A stretch of 64,000 nucleotides of DNA, taken from Phenylobacterium montanum (GTDB lineage Bacteria > Pseudomonadota > Alphaproteobacteria > Caulobacterales > Caulobacteraceae). Position 1 is the first letter of the stretch. Every line of letters begins with the position of its first letter. Below are positions 44,565 to 52,942 of this stretch, one piece after another. Location of the stretch: the NCBI RefSeq assembly GCF_018135625.1, contig NZ_CP073078.1, positions 3,566,501 to 3,630,500 on the forward strand, given 5' to 3'. The notes under the pieces are model-generated. The model had not been told where the DNA came from. It saw nothing but the letters and a program-made list of their open reading frames with translations, and did no database searches. The translations under genes and the position numbers were made by a program.

Positions 44565-45352
44565 ACCGGCTCGGCGCCGTCCTGGCGGCGGTCTTCGCCC
44601 TGGTCCTGGCGCTTGCCGGCGGCCAGGGCGCCTTCGCCGACCCCAAGTTCCCGACCCTGACCGGGCGGGTGGTGGACGAGGCCCATGTGCTCTCGCCCGA
44701 CACCCAGGCCAAACTGACCTCGGAGCTCGCGGCGCTGGAAGCCAAGAACGGCGACCAACTCGTTGTCGTCACGCTGCCTGACCTGCAGGGCTATCCGATC
44801 GAGGACTTCGGCTACCAGCTCCTGCGGACCTGGGGCATAGGCCAGAAGGGTAAGGACAACGGCGCGATCTTCATCGTCGTGCCCAGCGAGCACAAGGTGC
44901 GCATCGAGGTCGGCTATGGCCTTGAGCCGGTCCTGACCGACGGCCTCTCCAGCATCATCCTGCAGCGCAGCGTCCTGCCCCGCTTCCGCAGCGGCGACAT
45001 CGAGGGCGGGGTCGTGGCCGGAACCGAAAGCCTGGTCCAGCAGCTCGGCCTGTCGCCGGAAGAGGCGCAGGCCAGGGCGCAGGAAGCGCAGCAGGCCGTC
45101 GTCGAGCGCCCGGCCCGGCGTCACGGCTCGCCGCTGCAGGGCCTGATCGTGATCATATTTGTGGTGCTGTTCATCAGCTCGATGCTGCGAGGGCGCGGCG
45201 GTGGCTGGTGGTTCCTGCCGTTCCTGTTCATGGGCGGCGGCGGGCGGTATCGCGGCGACGACGGTTTCGGCGGTGGCGGCTTTGGCGGGGGCGGCGGCTT
45301 CAGCGGCGGGGGCGGCTCCGGCGGTGGCGGCGGCGCCTCGGGCAGTTGGTAA
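44561..45352 (+). CDS. TPM-domain protein, YgcG family, Gly-rich tail
   Basis: A 263-residue protein with a signal peptide (to about residue 26, ending GAFA), a TPM domain (about 32-165; RVVDEAHVLS, WGIGQKGKDNGAIFIV, VGYGLEPVLTD), a C-terminal membrane helix near LIVIIFVVLFI and a tail of Gly/Ser repeats ending ASGSW. This tail is characteristic of the YgcG/TPM family. The start GTG overlaps the lemA stop. It is an envelope protein of unknown biochemical role, and membership in a LemA-TPM-TPM set argues for a shared function. Confidence 0.9.
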   Translation: MNRLGAVLAAVFALVLALAGGQGAFADPKFPTLTGRVVDEAHVLSPDTQAKLTSELAALEAKNGDQLVVVTLPDLQGYPIEDFGYQLLRTWGIGQKGKDNGAIFIVVPSEHKVRIEVGYGLEPVLTDGLSSIILQRSVLPRFRSGDIEGGVVAGTESLVQQLGLSPEEAQARAQEAQQAVVERPARRHGSPLQGLIVIIFVVLFISSMLRGRGGGWWFLPFLFMGGGGRYRGDDGFGGGGFGGGGGFSGGGGSGGGGGASGSW

Positions 45353-45362
45353 GGGGCAGGCG

Positions 45363-46034
45363 ATGCTGAGCAAGAGCGACCACCAACGCATCGCCGACGC
45401 CATCGCCACGGCCGAGACGGCGACCCGGGGCGAGATCTTCTGTGTGGTGGCGCATGAGAGCGGCGCCTATCGCGAGACGGCCTTCGCCTGGGCCGCGGGC
45501 TTGGCCCTCGCCGGGCCGCCGGTGGTGCTGCTGGCGGGTTTCCGGCCCTGGGAGCGCATCGCGACAGGCGACTGGAGCACGGGGGCCATGGCCCACCCCC
45601 ACCCGATGACGATCCTGATGGGCTACGCCACGGTCCAGGCCCTGCTGTTCGCCGCCAGCCTTCTGCTGATCTCCCTGCCGGCGGCGCGGCGAGTACTGAC
45701 CCCGCCGCGGGTCAAGCGGGCCCGGGTGCATGCCCGCGCCCTTGAGCAGTTCGCCCACCGGCTGCACGCCACCGAGGCGGAAACGGGCGTACTGATCTAC
45801 GCCTCCCTGGCCGAGCGCCGGGTCGAGGTGATCGCCGACGAACTGATCCACGCCAAGGTCGGCGACGCGGCCTGGGACCAGGCGGTGGCCGCCGCCCTGG
45901 CCCGCATCCGCCAGGGCGACATCGCCGGCGGCCTGGTAGCGGCGATCGAATCCTGCGGCGCGGTGCTGGCGCGCCATTGCCCCGTCGAAGGCGACCGCGC
46001 CTCTCCGCCCGGCGGAGAGGCGATCGAGATCTGA
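45363..46034 (+). CDS. Second TPM-domain membrane protein
   Basis: A 223-residue protein related to the YgcG-family neighbour: a short N-terminal TPM-like segment (ATRGEIFCVVAHESGAYRE), two membrane helices (about 39-57 and 81-104) and a C-terminal TPM half with ETGVLIYASLAERRVEVIADE. No signal peptide or Gly-rich tail is present. The start ATG at 45363 is preceded by AAGGGG; the longer frame from 45159 is a shadow within the previous gene. It is 10 bases downstream of that gene and so in the same operon. Confidence 0.88.
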   Translation: MLSKSDHQRIADAIATAETATRGEIFCVVAHESGAYRETAFAWAAGLALAGPPVVLLAGFRPWERIATGDWSTGAMAHPHPMTILMGYATVQALLFAASLLLISLPAARRVLTPPRVKRARVHARALEQFAHRLHATEAETGVLIYASLAERRVEVIADELIHAKVGDAAWDQAVAAALARIRQGDIAGGLVAAIESCGAVLARHCPVEGDRASPPGGEAIEI

Positions 46035-46206
46035 GCGGCGGCCCCCGCGTCAATTTGGCTCGCACTTGTGATTGCAGATCACCTGCCGCCGGGCTCATTG
46101 TGTCGCCGCGGCTGGCCCGACCGGAACCAGCGACCTGCGCTGTTTTCAACGCGTGCAATCTGACGTACCCGGTCACAGAGCGGCGTTATTGCCCAGGAGG
46201 CGAGGC

Positions 46207-46809
46207 GTGACGGACGAGACGGCCACGAGAGATCACGGCGTCGCCGAGCAGCGCCACCGCATCGCCAACCTGTTCCAGTTGCTTTCCACCTTGACGCGCA
46301 TGCGCCAGCAGCGCTCGTCGGACGCCGAGGCCAAGCGCCAGCTGGGCTGGATCCTGGAAGCGATCAGCGCGCTGGGCGCCCTGCAGCAGAAGATGGTCAT
46401 GCACGACCAGTACGATTTCGCCGCCTTCCTGGCGGACATGCAGGGCCAGTGGCGCCGCCGCATCGCTGGCCGGCCGGTGCAGCTGCATGTGGAGGCCGAC
46501 GAGATCCTGCTGCGCGAGCAACTCTCTTCGGCCCTGGCCATCATCGCCAACGAGCTGGTCACCAACGCCATCAACCACGCCCACCCGGAAGGCCGCGCCG
46601 GGGTGGTCGACGTCAGCCTGAAACTGGTGGGCGAGGGCCGGGCCCGGCTGGTCATCGCCGACGACGGCTGCGGCTATGACGACCAGACCCAGGACCGCAG
46701 CAAGCTCGGCCTGTGGCTGATCCGCGGGCTGGCCGACCAGGTCCGCGGCGAGTTGGCGACCGAGTGCCAGGGCGGCGTCAAGGTGCGGCTGGAGTTCCCT
46801 ATCGGTTAG
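46207..46809 (+). CDS. Stand-alone HisKA_2-type histidine kinase
   Basis: A 200-residue soluble kinase core without a sensor. The dimerisation helix carries the likely phospho-His in EQRHRIANLFQLLSTL (about His17), the HisKA_2 pattern. The ATPase domain has the N-box ANELVTNAINHAHP, a G-box DDGCGYDD and a C-terminal KLGLWLIRGLADQ. The start is a GTG at 46207 preceded by AGGAGG, chosen over the upstream frame. With no sensor domain it may act on input from another protein or resemble a ChpT-like phosphotransferase; the intact ATP motifs favour kinase activity. Confidence 0.82.
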   Translation: MTDETATRDHGVAEQRHRIANLFQLLSTLTRMRQQRSSDAEAKRQLGWILEAISALGALQQKMVMHDQYDFAAFLADMQGQWRRRIAGRPVQLHVEADEILLREQLSSALAIIANELVTNAINHAHPEGRAGVVDVSLKLVGEGRARLVIADDGCGYDDQTQDRSKLGLWLIRGLADQVRGELATECQGGVKVRLEFPIG

Positions 46810-46898
46810 GCCTGGACGCATCCTTCCGGTTGGTGAATGCTGATCACCGAAGGCAGCCGTCCCCTTGAGAGGCCGGCGCCGGAAGGGAGTGTTCGGGT

Positions 46899-48488
46899 AT
46901 GGATGGCATGGACGCGCCTGTCGACGCGGGCGTGGTCGCCGAGTTGGCGATGAAGGGAATGCTGTCGTCGCTCTATGCGGCGATCAAGCCGGACGGGATC
47001 GCCGTCGTCGCTCCGCGCGGCAAGCGCACCTTCGCCGAGCTGCATGCCGGCGCCAACCGGCTGGCGGCGGCCCTGCGCCGGGCGGGCCTCGGCCCCGGCG
47101 ACCACATCGCCCTGCTCTGCCCCAACACGCCGGAATTCGTCGAGGTGCTGGCCGCCAACCTGCGTTCGGGCACCCGGCTGACCCCGATCAACTGGCATCT
47201 CAGTCCGACCGAGGTCGCCTATATCGTCGCCGACTGCCAGGCCAAGGCCTTCATCGCCCATGCCGACTTCGCGGCGGCGGCCCTGGCCTCGGTCACCGAC
47301 CGGCTGCAGCTGAAGCTTGCCATCGGCGGGGCGATCGAGGGCTTCGGCGACTACGCCGCGGCGCTGGCGGCCGAACAGCCCGACGACCCGCCCGAGCCGG
47401 TTCATGGCGGGACCATGATGTACACCTCGGGCACCACCGGCCGGCCCAAGGGCGTGTTCCGCGCCAAGCCGATCATCGTGCCGCCGGCCTGGGGGCCGGG
47501 CACGCTGAAGGGCTACGAGCGCAACGGCGACGTCAACCTGTGCTGCGGGCCCGGCTATCACGCCGCCCCGCTGGCCTTCGACGTCACCCAGCCGCTGAAC
47601 GCCGGCATCACCATCGCCCTGATGGAGAAATTCGACCCCGAGGCCTGGCTGAAAGCGGTGGAGGCCCATCGCGTGACCCACGTGCACATGGTCTCGACCA
47701 TGTTCCAGCGCCTGCTGGCGCTGCCTGAGGCGGTGCGCCGCAAATACGACCTTTCCAGCCTGCGCTTCGTGCTGCACGGCGCCGCCCCCACCCCGCCGGA
47801 GGTCAAGCGGGCGATGATCGAGTGGCTGGGGCCGATCCTCTACGAGTACTACGCGGCCAGCGAGGGCGGCGGGAACTTCTACATCGACTCCGCCGAATGG
47901 CTGGCCAAGCCGGGCAGCGTCGGACGGCTGGACCCGGCCTTCGGCACACGGATCATCGGCGAGGACGGCCGCGACTGCGCCCCCGGCGAGATCGGCGCGA
48001 TCTATTTCCAGCACAGCCCGGTGGCGCGGTTCGAATATTTCAACGACCCGGGCAAGACCCAGGAAGCGACCCTGGACGGCGGGACCCACTTCACCGTCGG
48101 AGACATGGGCTATGTCGACGAGGACGGCTACCTGTTCCTGACCGGCCGCACCGCCGAGTGCATCATCTCCGGCGGGGTCAACATCTACCCGCAGGAGATC
48201 GACAACGAACTGGTCAAGCACCCGGCGGTGCTGGACGTCTGCACCATCGGCGTGCCCGACGACGAGTGGGGCGAGGCGGTCAAGTCGGTGGTCTCGCTAA
48301 GGGACGGCCATGCGCCCTCGGACGACCTGGCCCGCGAGCTGATCGCCTTCGCCCGTGAGCGCCTGGCCCACTACAAGACCCCCAAGAGCATCGACTTCGC
48401 CGCCGACATCCCCCGCTCGGAGGCCGGCAAGGTGCAGCGCCGCCAGGTGCGCGCGCCTTACTGGGCCGGGCGGGTCAAGCAGATCTGA
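46899..48488 (+). CDS. AMP-forming acyl-CoA synthetase 1
   Basis: A 529-residue ANL-superfamily ligase that would activate a carboxylic acid as acyl-AMP and then acyl-CoA. Motifs in order: MMYTSGTTGRPKG (phosphate loop), YYAASEGGG in the acyl pocket, GDMGYVDEDGYL and GRTAECIISGGVNIYP hinge, and the C-terminal catalytic Lys in SEAGKVQRRQV. GGAAGGGAG lies upstream of the ATG at 46899. It is the first gene of the LLM/hydrolase/ligase cluster and is followed 11 bases later by the flavin-dependent oxygenase. Its natural acid is unknown. Confidence 0.93.
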   Translation: MDGMDAPVDAGVVAELAMKGMLSSLYAAIKPDGIAVVAPRGKRTFAELHAGANRLAAALRRAGLGPGDHIALLCPNTPEFVEVLAANLRSGTRLTPINWHLSPTEVAYIVADCQAKAFIAHADFAAAALASVTDRLQLKLAIGGAIEGFGDYAAALAAEQPDDPPEPVHGGTMMYTSGTTGRPKGVFRAKPIIVPPAWGPGTLKGYERNGDVNLCCGPGYHAAPLAFDVTQPLNAGITIALMEKFDPEAWLKAVEAHRVTHVHMVSTMFQRLLALPEAVRRKYDLSSLRFVLHGAAPTPPEVKRAMIEWLGPILYEYYAASEGGGNFYIDSAEWLAKPGSVGRLDPAFGTRIIGEDGRDCAPGEIGAIYFQHSPVARFEYFNDPGKTQEATLDGGTHFTVGDMGYVDEDGYLFLTGRTAECIISGGVNIYPQEIDNELVKHPAVLDVCTIGVPDDEWGEAVKSVVSLRDGHAPSDDLARELIAFARERLAHYKTPKSIDFAADIPRSEAGKVQRRQVRAPYWAGRVKQI

Positions 48489-48499
48489 GGACGCGCGCC

Positions 48500-49762
48500 A
48501 TGAAGTTCACCTGGTTCAACCTGATGCCGTGGCCCTACCTGCCCGACGATTTCCGGGAAAAGAACCGTTCGGTCTGGGTCGACATCGACCAGAAGCTGTT
48601 CGATCCGGTGAAGAGCCATCAGGTCTACAACACCTATATGGACCTCCTGGAATATGCCGGCACGCTCGGCTTCGACGGCATCGGGGTCAACGAGCACCAC
48701 CAGAACGGCTATGGCATCATGCCCTCGCCGAACATCATCGCTGCGGGCCTCGCCCGCCGGACCAAGGACGTGGCCCTGGTGGTGCTGGGCAACTCCATCG
48801 CCCTCTACAACCCGCCGGTTCGGGTGGCCGAAGAGTTCGCCATGCTGGACTGCATTTCCGGCGGGCGGCTGGTGGCCGGGTTCCCGGTCGGAACCTCGAT
48901 GGACACCAACTATTGCTACGGCCAGATCCCGTCCCTGACCCGAGAGAAGTACCAGGAGGCGCACGACCTGATCATGCGGGCCTGGCATGAGCGCGAGCCC
49001 TTCGCCTTCAACGGCCGCTACAACAAGCTGCGCCACGTCAACATCTGGCCGCGGCCGATCCAGGAGCCGCACCCCCCGATCCACATCCCGGGCGGCGGCT
49101 CGGTGGAGACCTACGACTTCTGCATCGACAACACCTATTCCTACTCGTACCTCAGCTTCTCCGGCTACATCCGGGCCAAGGCCTTGATGCAGGGCTACTG
49201 GGACCGGGTGGCCGAGCGCCAGGCGCCGGATGCGTCGCCCTACCGCGCCGGCTTCGCCCAGACCATCTGTGTGGCTGAGACCGACGAGGAGGCCGAACGG
49301 CTCTATTCCGAGCACGTCAGCTACTTCTACAATCGCTGCCTGCACGTCTATCCGGGCTTCGCCGACGCGCCCGGGTATCGCACGATCAAGACCATCCAGT
49401 CCGGCGCCCTGTCGCAATACGCCCCACCGCGCGGCGGCTACAGCCAGCTGACCTGGAAGGACCTGACCGAAGGCGGCCACGTGATCGCCGGCTCGCCCGA
49501 GACCGTCCGCCAGCGGATGGAGGAGATGATCAAGGGCCTGCACGTGGGCAACATCTTCTGCCTGATGCACGTGGGGAACATGCCGGCCGACAAGTGCATG
49601 TACTCGAGCCGCCTGTTCGCCGAGAAGGTGATGCCCAAGCTGCGCGGGATGTTCCCAGACCATGCCGAGGACGGCCGCTTCTGGTGCAAACCGATCGCCG
49701 GCCAGGTCACGCCTGGATCGCTGCCCAGCGAGCGCGAAGCGGCCCTGGTGGCGGGGAAGTGA
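48500..49762 (+). CDS. LLM-class flavin-dependent monooxygenase
   Basis: A 420-residue bacterial-luciferase-like (TIM barrel) oxygenase using reduced FMN or F420. The family signature GVNEHHQNGYGIMPSPN is near residue 70, followed by VLGNSIALYNPPVRVAEE and SGGRLVAGFPVG. No flavin reductase is adjacent, so a partner must exist elsewhere. The gene is 11 bases after ligase 1 and 2 bases before the hydrolase, a tight operon. A Baeyer-Villiger-type or hydroxylating reaction on a hydrophobic substrate is plausible but unproven. Confidence 0.92.
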   Translation: MKFTWFNLMPWPYLPDDFREKNRSVWVDIDQKLFDPVKSHQVYNTYMDLLEYAGTLGFDGIGVNEHHQNGYGIMPSPNIIAAGLARRTKDVALVVLGNSIALYNPPVRVAEEFAMLDCISGGRLVAGFPVGTSMDTNYCYGQIPSLTREKYQEAHDLIMRAWHEREPFAFNGRYNKLRHVNIWPRPIQEPHPPIHIPGGGSVETYDFCIDNTYSYSYLSFSGYIRAKALMQGYWDRVAERQAPDASPYRAGFAQTICVAETDEEAERLYSEHVSYFYNRCLHVYPGFADAPGYRTIKTIQSGALSQYAPPRGGYSQLTWKDLTEGGHVIAGSPETVRQRMEEMIKGLHVGNIFCLMHVGNMPADKCMYSSRLFAEKVMPKLRGMFPDHAEDGRFWCKPIAGQVTPGSLPSEREAALVAGK

Positions 49763-49764
49763 CC

Positions 49765-50550
49765 ATGCAGCTGAAGATCGTCCAGACCCACCACACCCCG
49801 GTCCACTACCTGGAGGCCGGCTCGGGCACGCCCCTGGTCTATCTGCATGGCGCCGGCGGCCTGACCGCCGAGGATCCGCTGCTGATCAAGCTGGCTGAGC
49901 GCCACCACGTCTTCGCGCCCTACCTACCCGGCTATGGCCCCAGCGACGAGTGCCACGCCCTGCGCGACATGCTCGACTTCACCCTGCACGGCTGGGACGT
50001 CGTCGAGGCCCTGGGGCTGAAGGACCCGATCCTGGTCGGCCACTCGATGGGCGGGATGATCGCCGCGGAGATGGCGGCGGTCGCGCCGAACGACCTCTCG
50101 CGCCTGGCTCTGATCTGCCCGGCGGGCCTTTGGCTGGATGATCATCCGATCCCGGACATCTTCGCCACCCTGCCGTTCGAGATGCCCGGCCTGCTGTTTC
50201 ATGACCCGGAGCGGGGTCGCGCCATGATGACGTCCGGGCTGGCGGTGGACGATCCGGCGTTCCTGCAGACCTATCTGGTCACCAACGCCCGCCAGCTGGG
50301 CATGGCCGGGCGGATCCTCTTTCCCATCCCCGAGCGGGGCCTGTCCCAGCGCCTCTACCGCATCAAGGCGGAGACGGCCCTGATCTGGGGCGACAGCGAC
50401 CGGCTGATCCCGCCGGTCTACGCCCACGCCTTCAAGCAGAGGATCGAGCATTGCCGCCTGACCTCGATCCCCGAGGCGGGGCACATGGTCGGCTGGGAGA
50501 AAACCGCGGAAGTGGCGGCGGCGATCGAGCGACTGGGCCCGTCACGATGA
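49765..50550 (+). CDS. Alpha/beta hydrolase
   Basis: A 261-residue alpha/beta-fold hydrolase. LHGAGGL forms the oxyanion loop, the nucleophile Ser is in GHSMGG, Asp in WGDSDRLIPP and His in EAGHMVGWE, so the triad is intact. The ATG at 49765 lies 2 bases after the monooxygenase stop; the frame open from 49594 is not used. If the monooxygenase inserts oxygen to form an ester or lactone, this enzyme could hydrolyse it to an acid for the ligases. Its stop codon is inside the left arm of a palindromic repeat. Confidence 0.92.
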   Translation: MQLKIVQTHHTPVHYLEAGSGTPLVYLHGAGGLTAEDPLLIKLAERHHVFAPYLPGYGPSDECHALRDMLDFTLHGWDVVEALGLKDPILVGHSMGGMIAAEMAAVAPNDLSRLALICPAGLWLDDHPIPDIFATLPFEMPGLLFHDPERGRAMMTSGLAVDDPAFLQTYLVTNARQLGMAGRILFPIPERGLSQRLYRIKAETALIWGDSDRLIPPVYAHAFKQRIEHCRLTSIPEAGHMVGWEKTAEVAAAIERLGPSR

Positions 50551-50650
50551 TTTCGGATCAAATCGATCCGAAATCATCGTGACCGATTCCTACGAGTTAG
50601 AGCGGGACTGGCGCGAAAAACCGGCTTCCACTTTTCCGCGTCCCGCTCTA
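50542..50650. repeat. Compound palindromic repeat (two stem-loops)
   Basis: A perfect 18-bp stem (50542-50559 with 50565-50582, loop of 5) is followed by a second palindrome with perfect 10-bp ends, TAGAGCGGGA at 50598-50607 and TCCCGCTCTA at 50641-50650, enclosing an A-run and a CTTTT run. This composite looks like a dispersed repeat I know from Caulobacterales and Rhizobiales intergenic regions. The first stem overlaps the hydrolase stop codon and may end the first half of the cluster's transcript. Confidence 0.75.
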
Positions 50651-50679
50651 GTCGAACATCCGTTTGAACGGAGTTCGCC

Positions 50680-52236
50680 ATGTCCCCCGCCGACCTGCTC
50701 GCCCAGCCCTTCGGAACCCTGCCGGCCCTGATCGCGGCCCATGCGGCGGAGCGGCCCGACCATGTGGCCCTGATCCAGGGCGAGCGGAAGGTCACTTACG
50801 GCGGGCTCGACGCCTTGATGGACAGGGTCGCCGCCGGCCTGCAGCGGGACGGCGCCGAGCCCGGCGGCGCGGTCGCGGCCTGCGCCCTGACCTCGATCGA
50901 ATATGTGGCGGCGTTCCTGGGCGCGCTCAGGGCAGGCGTCGCCATGGCCCCCCTTGCCCCATCCTCCACCCCGGAAAGCCTCGCCGGCATGATCGCCGAC
51001 AGCGGCGCCAGCCTCCTGTTCCTGGACCAGGGTGTCTCCGAGCAACTGGAAGGCGTGTCGGGTCAGATCTCGGCGCGGCCCGTTGCGCTGGACGGCTCGG
51101 ACGCGGGCGAGGCCTTCGAAGCCTGGCTGCCGCCCGCAGGATCGAAGCCGGAACCGGTAGAGATCCAGCCCGACTGGCCGTTCAACATCATCTATTCCTC
51201 GGGCACCACCGGCGCGCCCAAGGGCATCGTGCAGTCGCACGCCATGCGCTGGCAGCATGTGGGTCGCGGCCCTGCCGGCGGCTACGGCCCCGATGCGGTG
51301 ACCATGATCTCGACCCCGCTCTATTCCAACACCACCCTGGTCTGCCTGATCCCGACCCTGGCCGGCGGCGGGACGGCGGTGCTGATGGAGAAGTTTGACG
51401 TCGTCAGATTCCTCGAGCTCGCCGAGCGCCATCGGGCCACCCACGCCATGCTGGTGCCGGTGCAGTATCGCCGGCTGATGGAGCACGCGGACTTCGACCG
51501 CTTCGATCTTTCGAGTTTCCGCATGAAATTCGCCACCAGCGCGCCCTTCTCTGCGGCCCTGAAGGCGGATGTGCTGAAGCGCTGGCCCGGCGGGCTGATC
51601 GAATATTTCGGCATGACCGAGGGCGGCGGCACCTTCATCCTGGCGGCGCATGAGCATCCGGATAAGCTGCACACCGTCGGCCGTCCGGCCCCCGGCCACG
51701 ATATCCGCCTGATCGACGAGGAGGGTCGCGAGGTTCCCGTTGGCGAGATCGGCGAGGTGGTCGGCCATTCGCCGGCGATGATGAACGGCTATCACAATCA
51801 GCCGGGCAAGACCGCCGACGCCGAGTGGCGCGATGCGTCCGGCAAGCGCTTCATCCGCACGGGCGATGTGGGCCGCTTCGACGCCGAGGGGTTCCTGACC
51901 CTGATGGACCGCAAGAAGGACATGATCATTTCGGGCGGGTTCAACATCTATCCCAGCGACCTCGAAGCCGTGGTGGCAGGGCACGAGGCGGTAGCCGAGG
52001 CGGCCGTGGTGGGCGCGCCGTCGAACCGCTGGGGCGAGACCCCGATCGCCCTGGTGGTGCTGCGCGACGGCGCCGCCATCGAGGCCGAGGCCCTGCGCGC
52101 CTGGGCCAATGAGCGCCTGGGCAAGACCCAGCGGCTGGCGGCGCTTGAGATCCTGCCCAGCCTGCCAAGAAGTGCGATCGGCAAGGTGCTGAAGCGCGAA
52201 CTCCGGGACCAGTACGCGCATCTCGTCCGGGACTAG
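50680..52236 (+). CDS. AMP-forming acyl-CoA synthetase 2
   Basis: A 518-residue ANL ligase. Seen: IIYSSGTTGAPKG phosphate loop, EYFGMTEGGG, GDVGRFDAEGFL hinge, SGGFNIYPSDLE, and the C-terminal Lys in RSAIGKVLKREL. GGAG precedes the ATG at 50680. The hydrolase-repeat gap of 129 bases may hold its own promoter. The four ligases of this cluster have clearly different sequences, so they are not a recent tandem duplication and probably act on different acids or on successive intermediates of one pathway. Confidence 0.93.
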   Translation: MSPADLLAQPFGTLPALIAAHAAERPDHVALIQGERKVTYGGLDALMDRVAAGLQRDGAEPGGAVAACALTSIEYVAAFLGALRAGVAMAPLAPSSTPESLAGMIADSGASLLFLDQGVSEQLEGVSGQISARPVALDGSDAGEAFEAWLPPAGSKPEPVEIQPDWPFNIIYSSGTTGAPKGIVQSHAMRWQHVGRGPAGGYGPDAVTMISTPLYSNTTLVCLIPTLAGGGTAVLMEKFDVVRFLELAERHRATHAMLVPVQYRRLMEHADFDRFDLSSFRMKFATSAPFSAALKADVLKRWPGGLIEYFGMTEGGGTFILAAHEHPDKLHTVGRPAPGHDIRLIDEEGREVPVGEIGEVVGHSPAMMNGYHNQPGKTADAEWRDASGKRFIRTGDVGRFDAEGFLTLMDRKKDMIISGGFNIYPSDLEAVVAGHEAVAEAAVVGAPSNRWGETPIALVVLRDGAAIEAEALRAWANERLGKTQRLAALEILPSLPRSAIGKVLKRELRDQYAHLVRD

Positions 52237-52390
52237 GGCTCCACTCCCAGCAACCGCAATTTGAGGGTCGAACAAAAGGGCGGAGGCTTCGCCTGAAACC
52301 TGCGAACCATTTTCGCGTTCGTTGTTGCGTCCGCGCGTGGCTCCATTGCTTTGCGCGCAGTCGAACCGGACGGGCGAGGGGGTGCTGGCT

Positions 52391-52852
52391 GTGAGAGAAA
52401 TTCTGGTGAGCCCGACGGATCTGGCCCTGCAGCCTGCTCCGATTCATCCGGACTGGGTCCTGGAGGGCGCACCCAGCGCGCGTTACCGCATTCTCGCCGA
52501 CACGCGCGACCACGGCGCCCAGACCCTGCTGTGGGACTGCACCGCCGGCGTCTTCAACTGGTTCTACGACGTGGACGAGACCATTCATATTCTCGAAGGC
52601 GGAATGCTCCTGACCGACGGGACTGGAACGCGCCGGGTCAAGGCCGGCGACGTCGTGTTCTTTCCCGCCGGCAGCAAGGCCAGGTGGGAAGTCGAGACCT
52701 ACGTCCGCAAGGTGGCGGTGATTCATCATCCGCTGCCTGCGCCACTCGGCTTCGGCATGCGGGTCTGGCGCAAACTGACCCGCCGCAATATCGGCCATGC
52801 GACGCCGACTGCGGAGACCGCTTCGGCAAGCCCACAGCCCGAGCACGCGTAA
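52391..52852 (+). CDS. Cupin-domain protein (DUF861 type)
   Basis: A 153-residue cupin. TLLWDCTAGVFNWFYDVDETIHILEG includes the first cupin motif, and AGDVVFFPAGSKARW the second. The first motif lacks the typical HxH and has YDVDETIHIL, so metal binding is uncertain. The start GTG at 52391 follows GAGGGGG; the frame is open from 52322. It stands between ligases 2 and 3. It may be a regulator of substrate handling or a small enzyme of the pathway; no activity can be assigned. Confidence 0.82.
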   Translation: MREILVSPTDLALQPAPIHPDWVLEGAPSARYRILADTRDHGAQTLLWDCTAGVFNWFYDVDETIHILEGGMLLTDGTGTRRVKAGDVVFFPAGSKARWEVETYVRKVAVIHHPLPAPLGFGMRVWRKLTRRNIGHATPTAETASASPQPEHA

Positions 52853-52942
52853 CCGCTTCGCAGCTTCCGCGACGGCGCCGTCTTATCGCCGTTCACGCGG
52901 CGGTCTATGGTTCCTCAAAACGTGAGGGAGCCCAGACGCCGC

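Noticed and set aside
46123-46154. Possible EcfG-type general stress promoter upstream of the HisKA_2 kinase
   Set aside because: GGAAC is present at 46123, but CGTT is not found at the required 16-17-base spacing.
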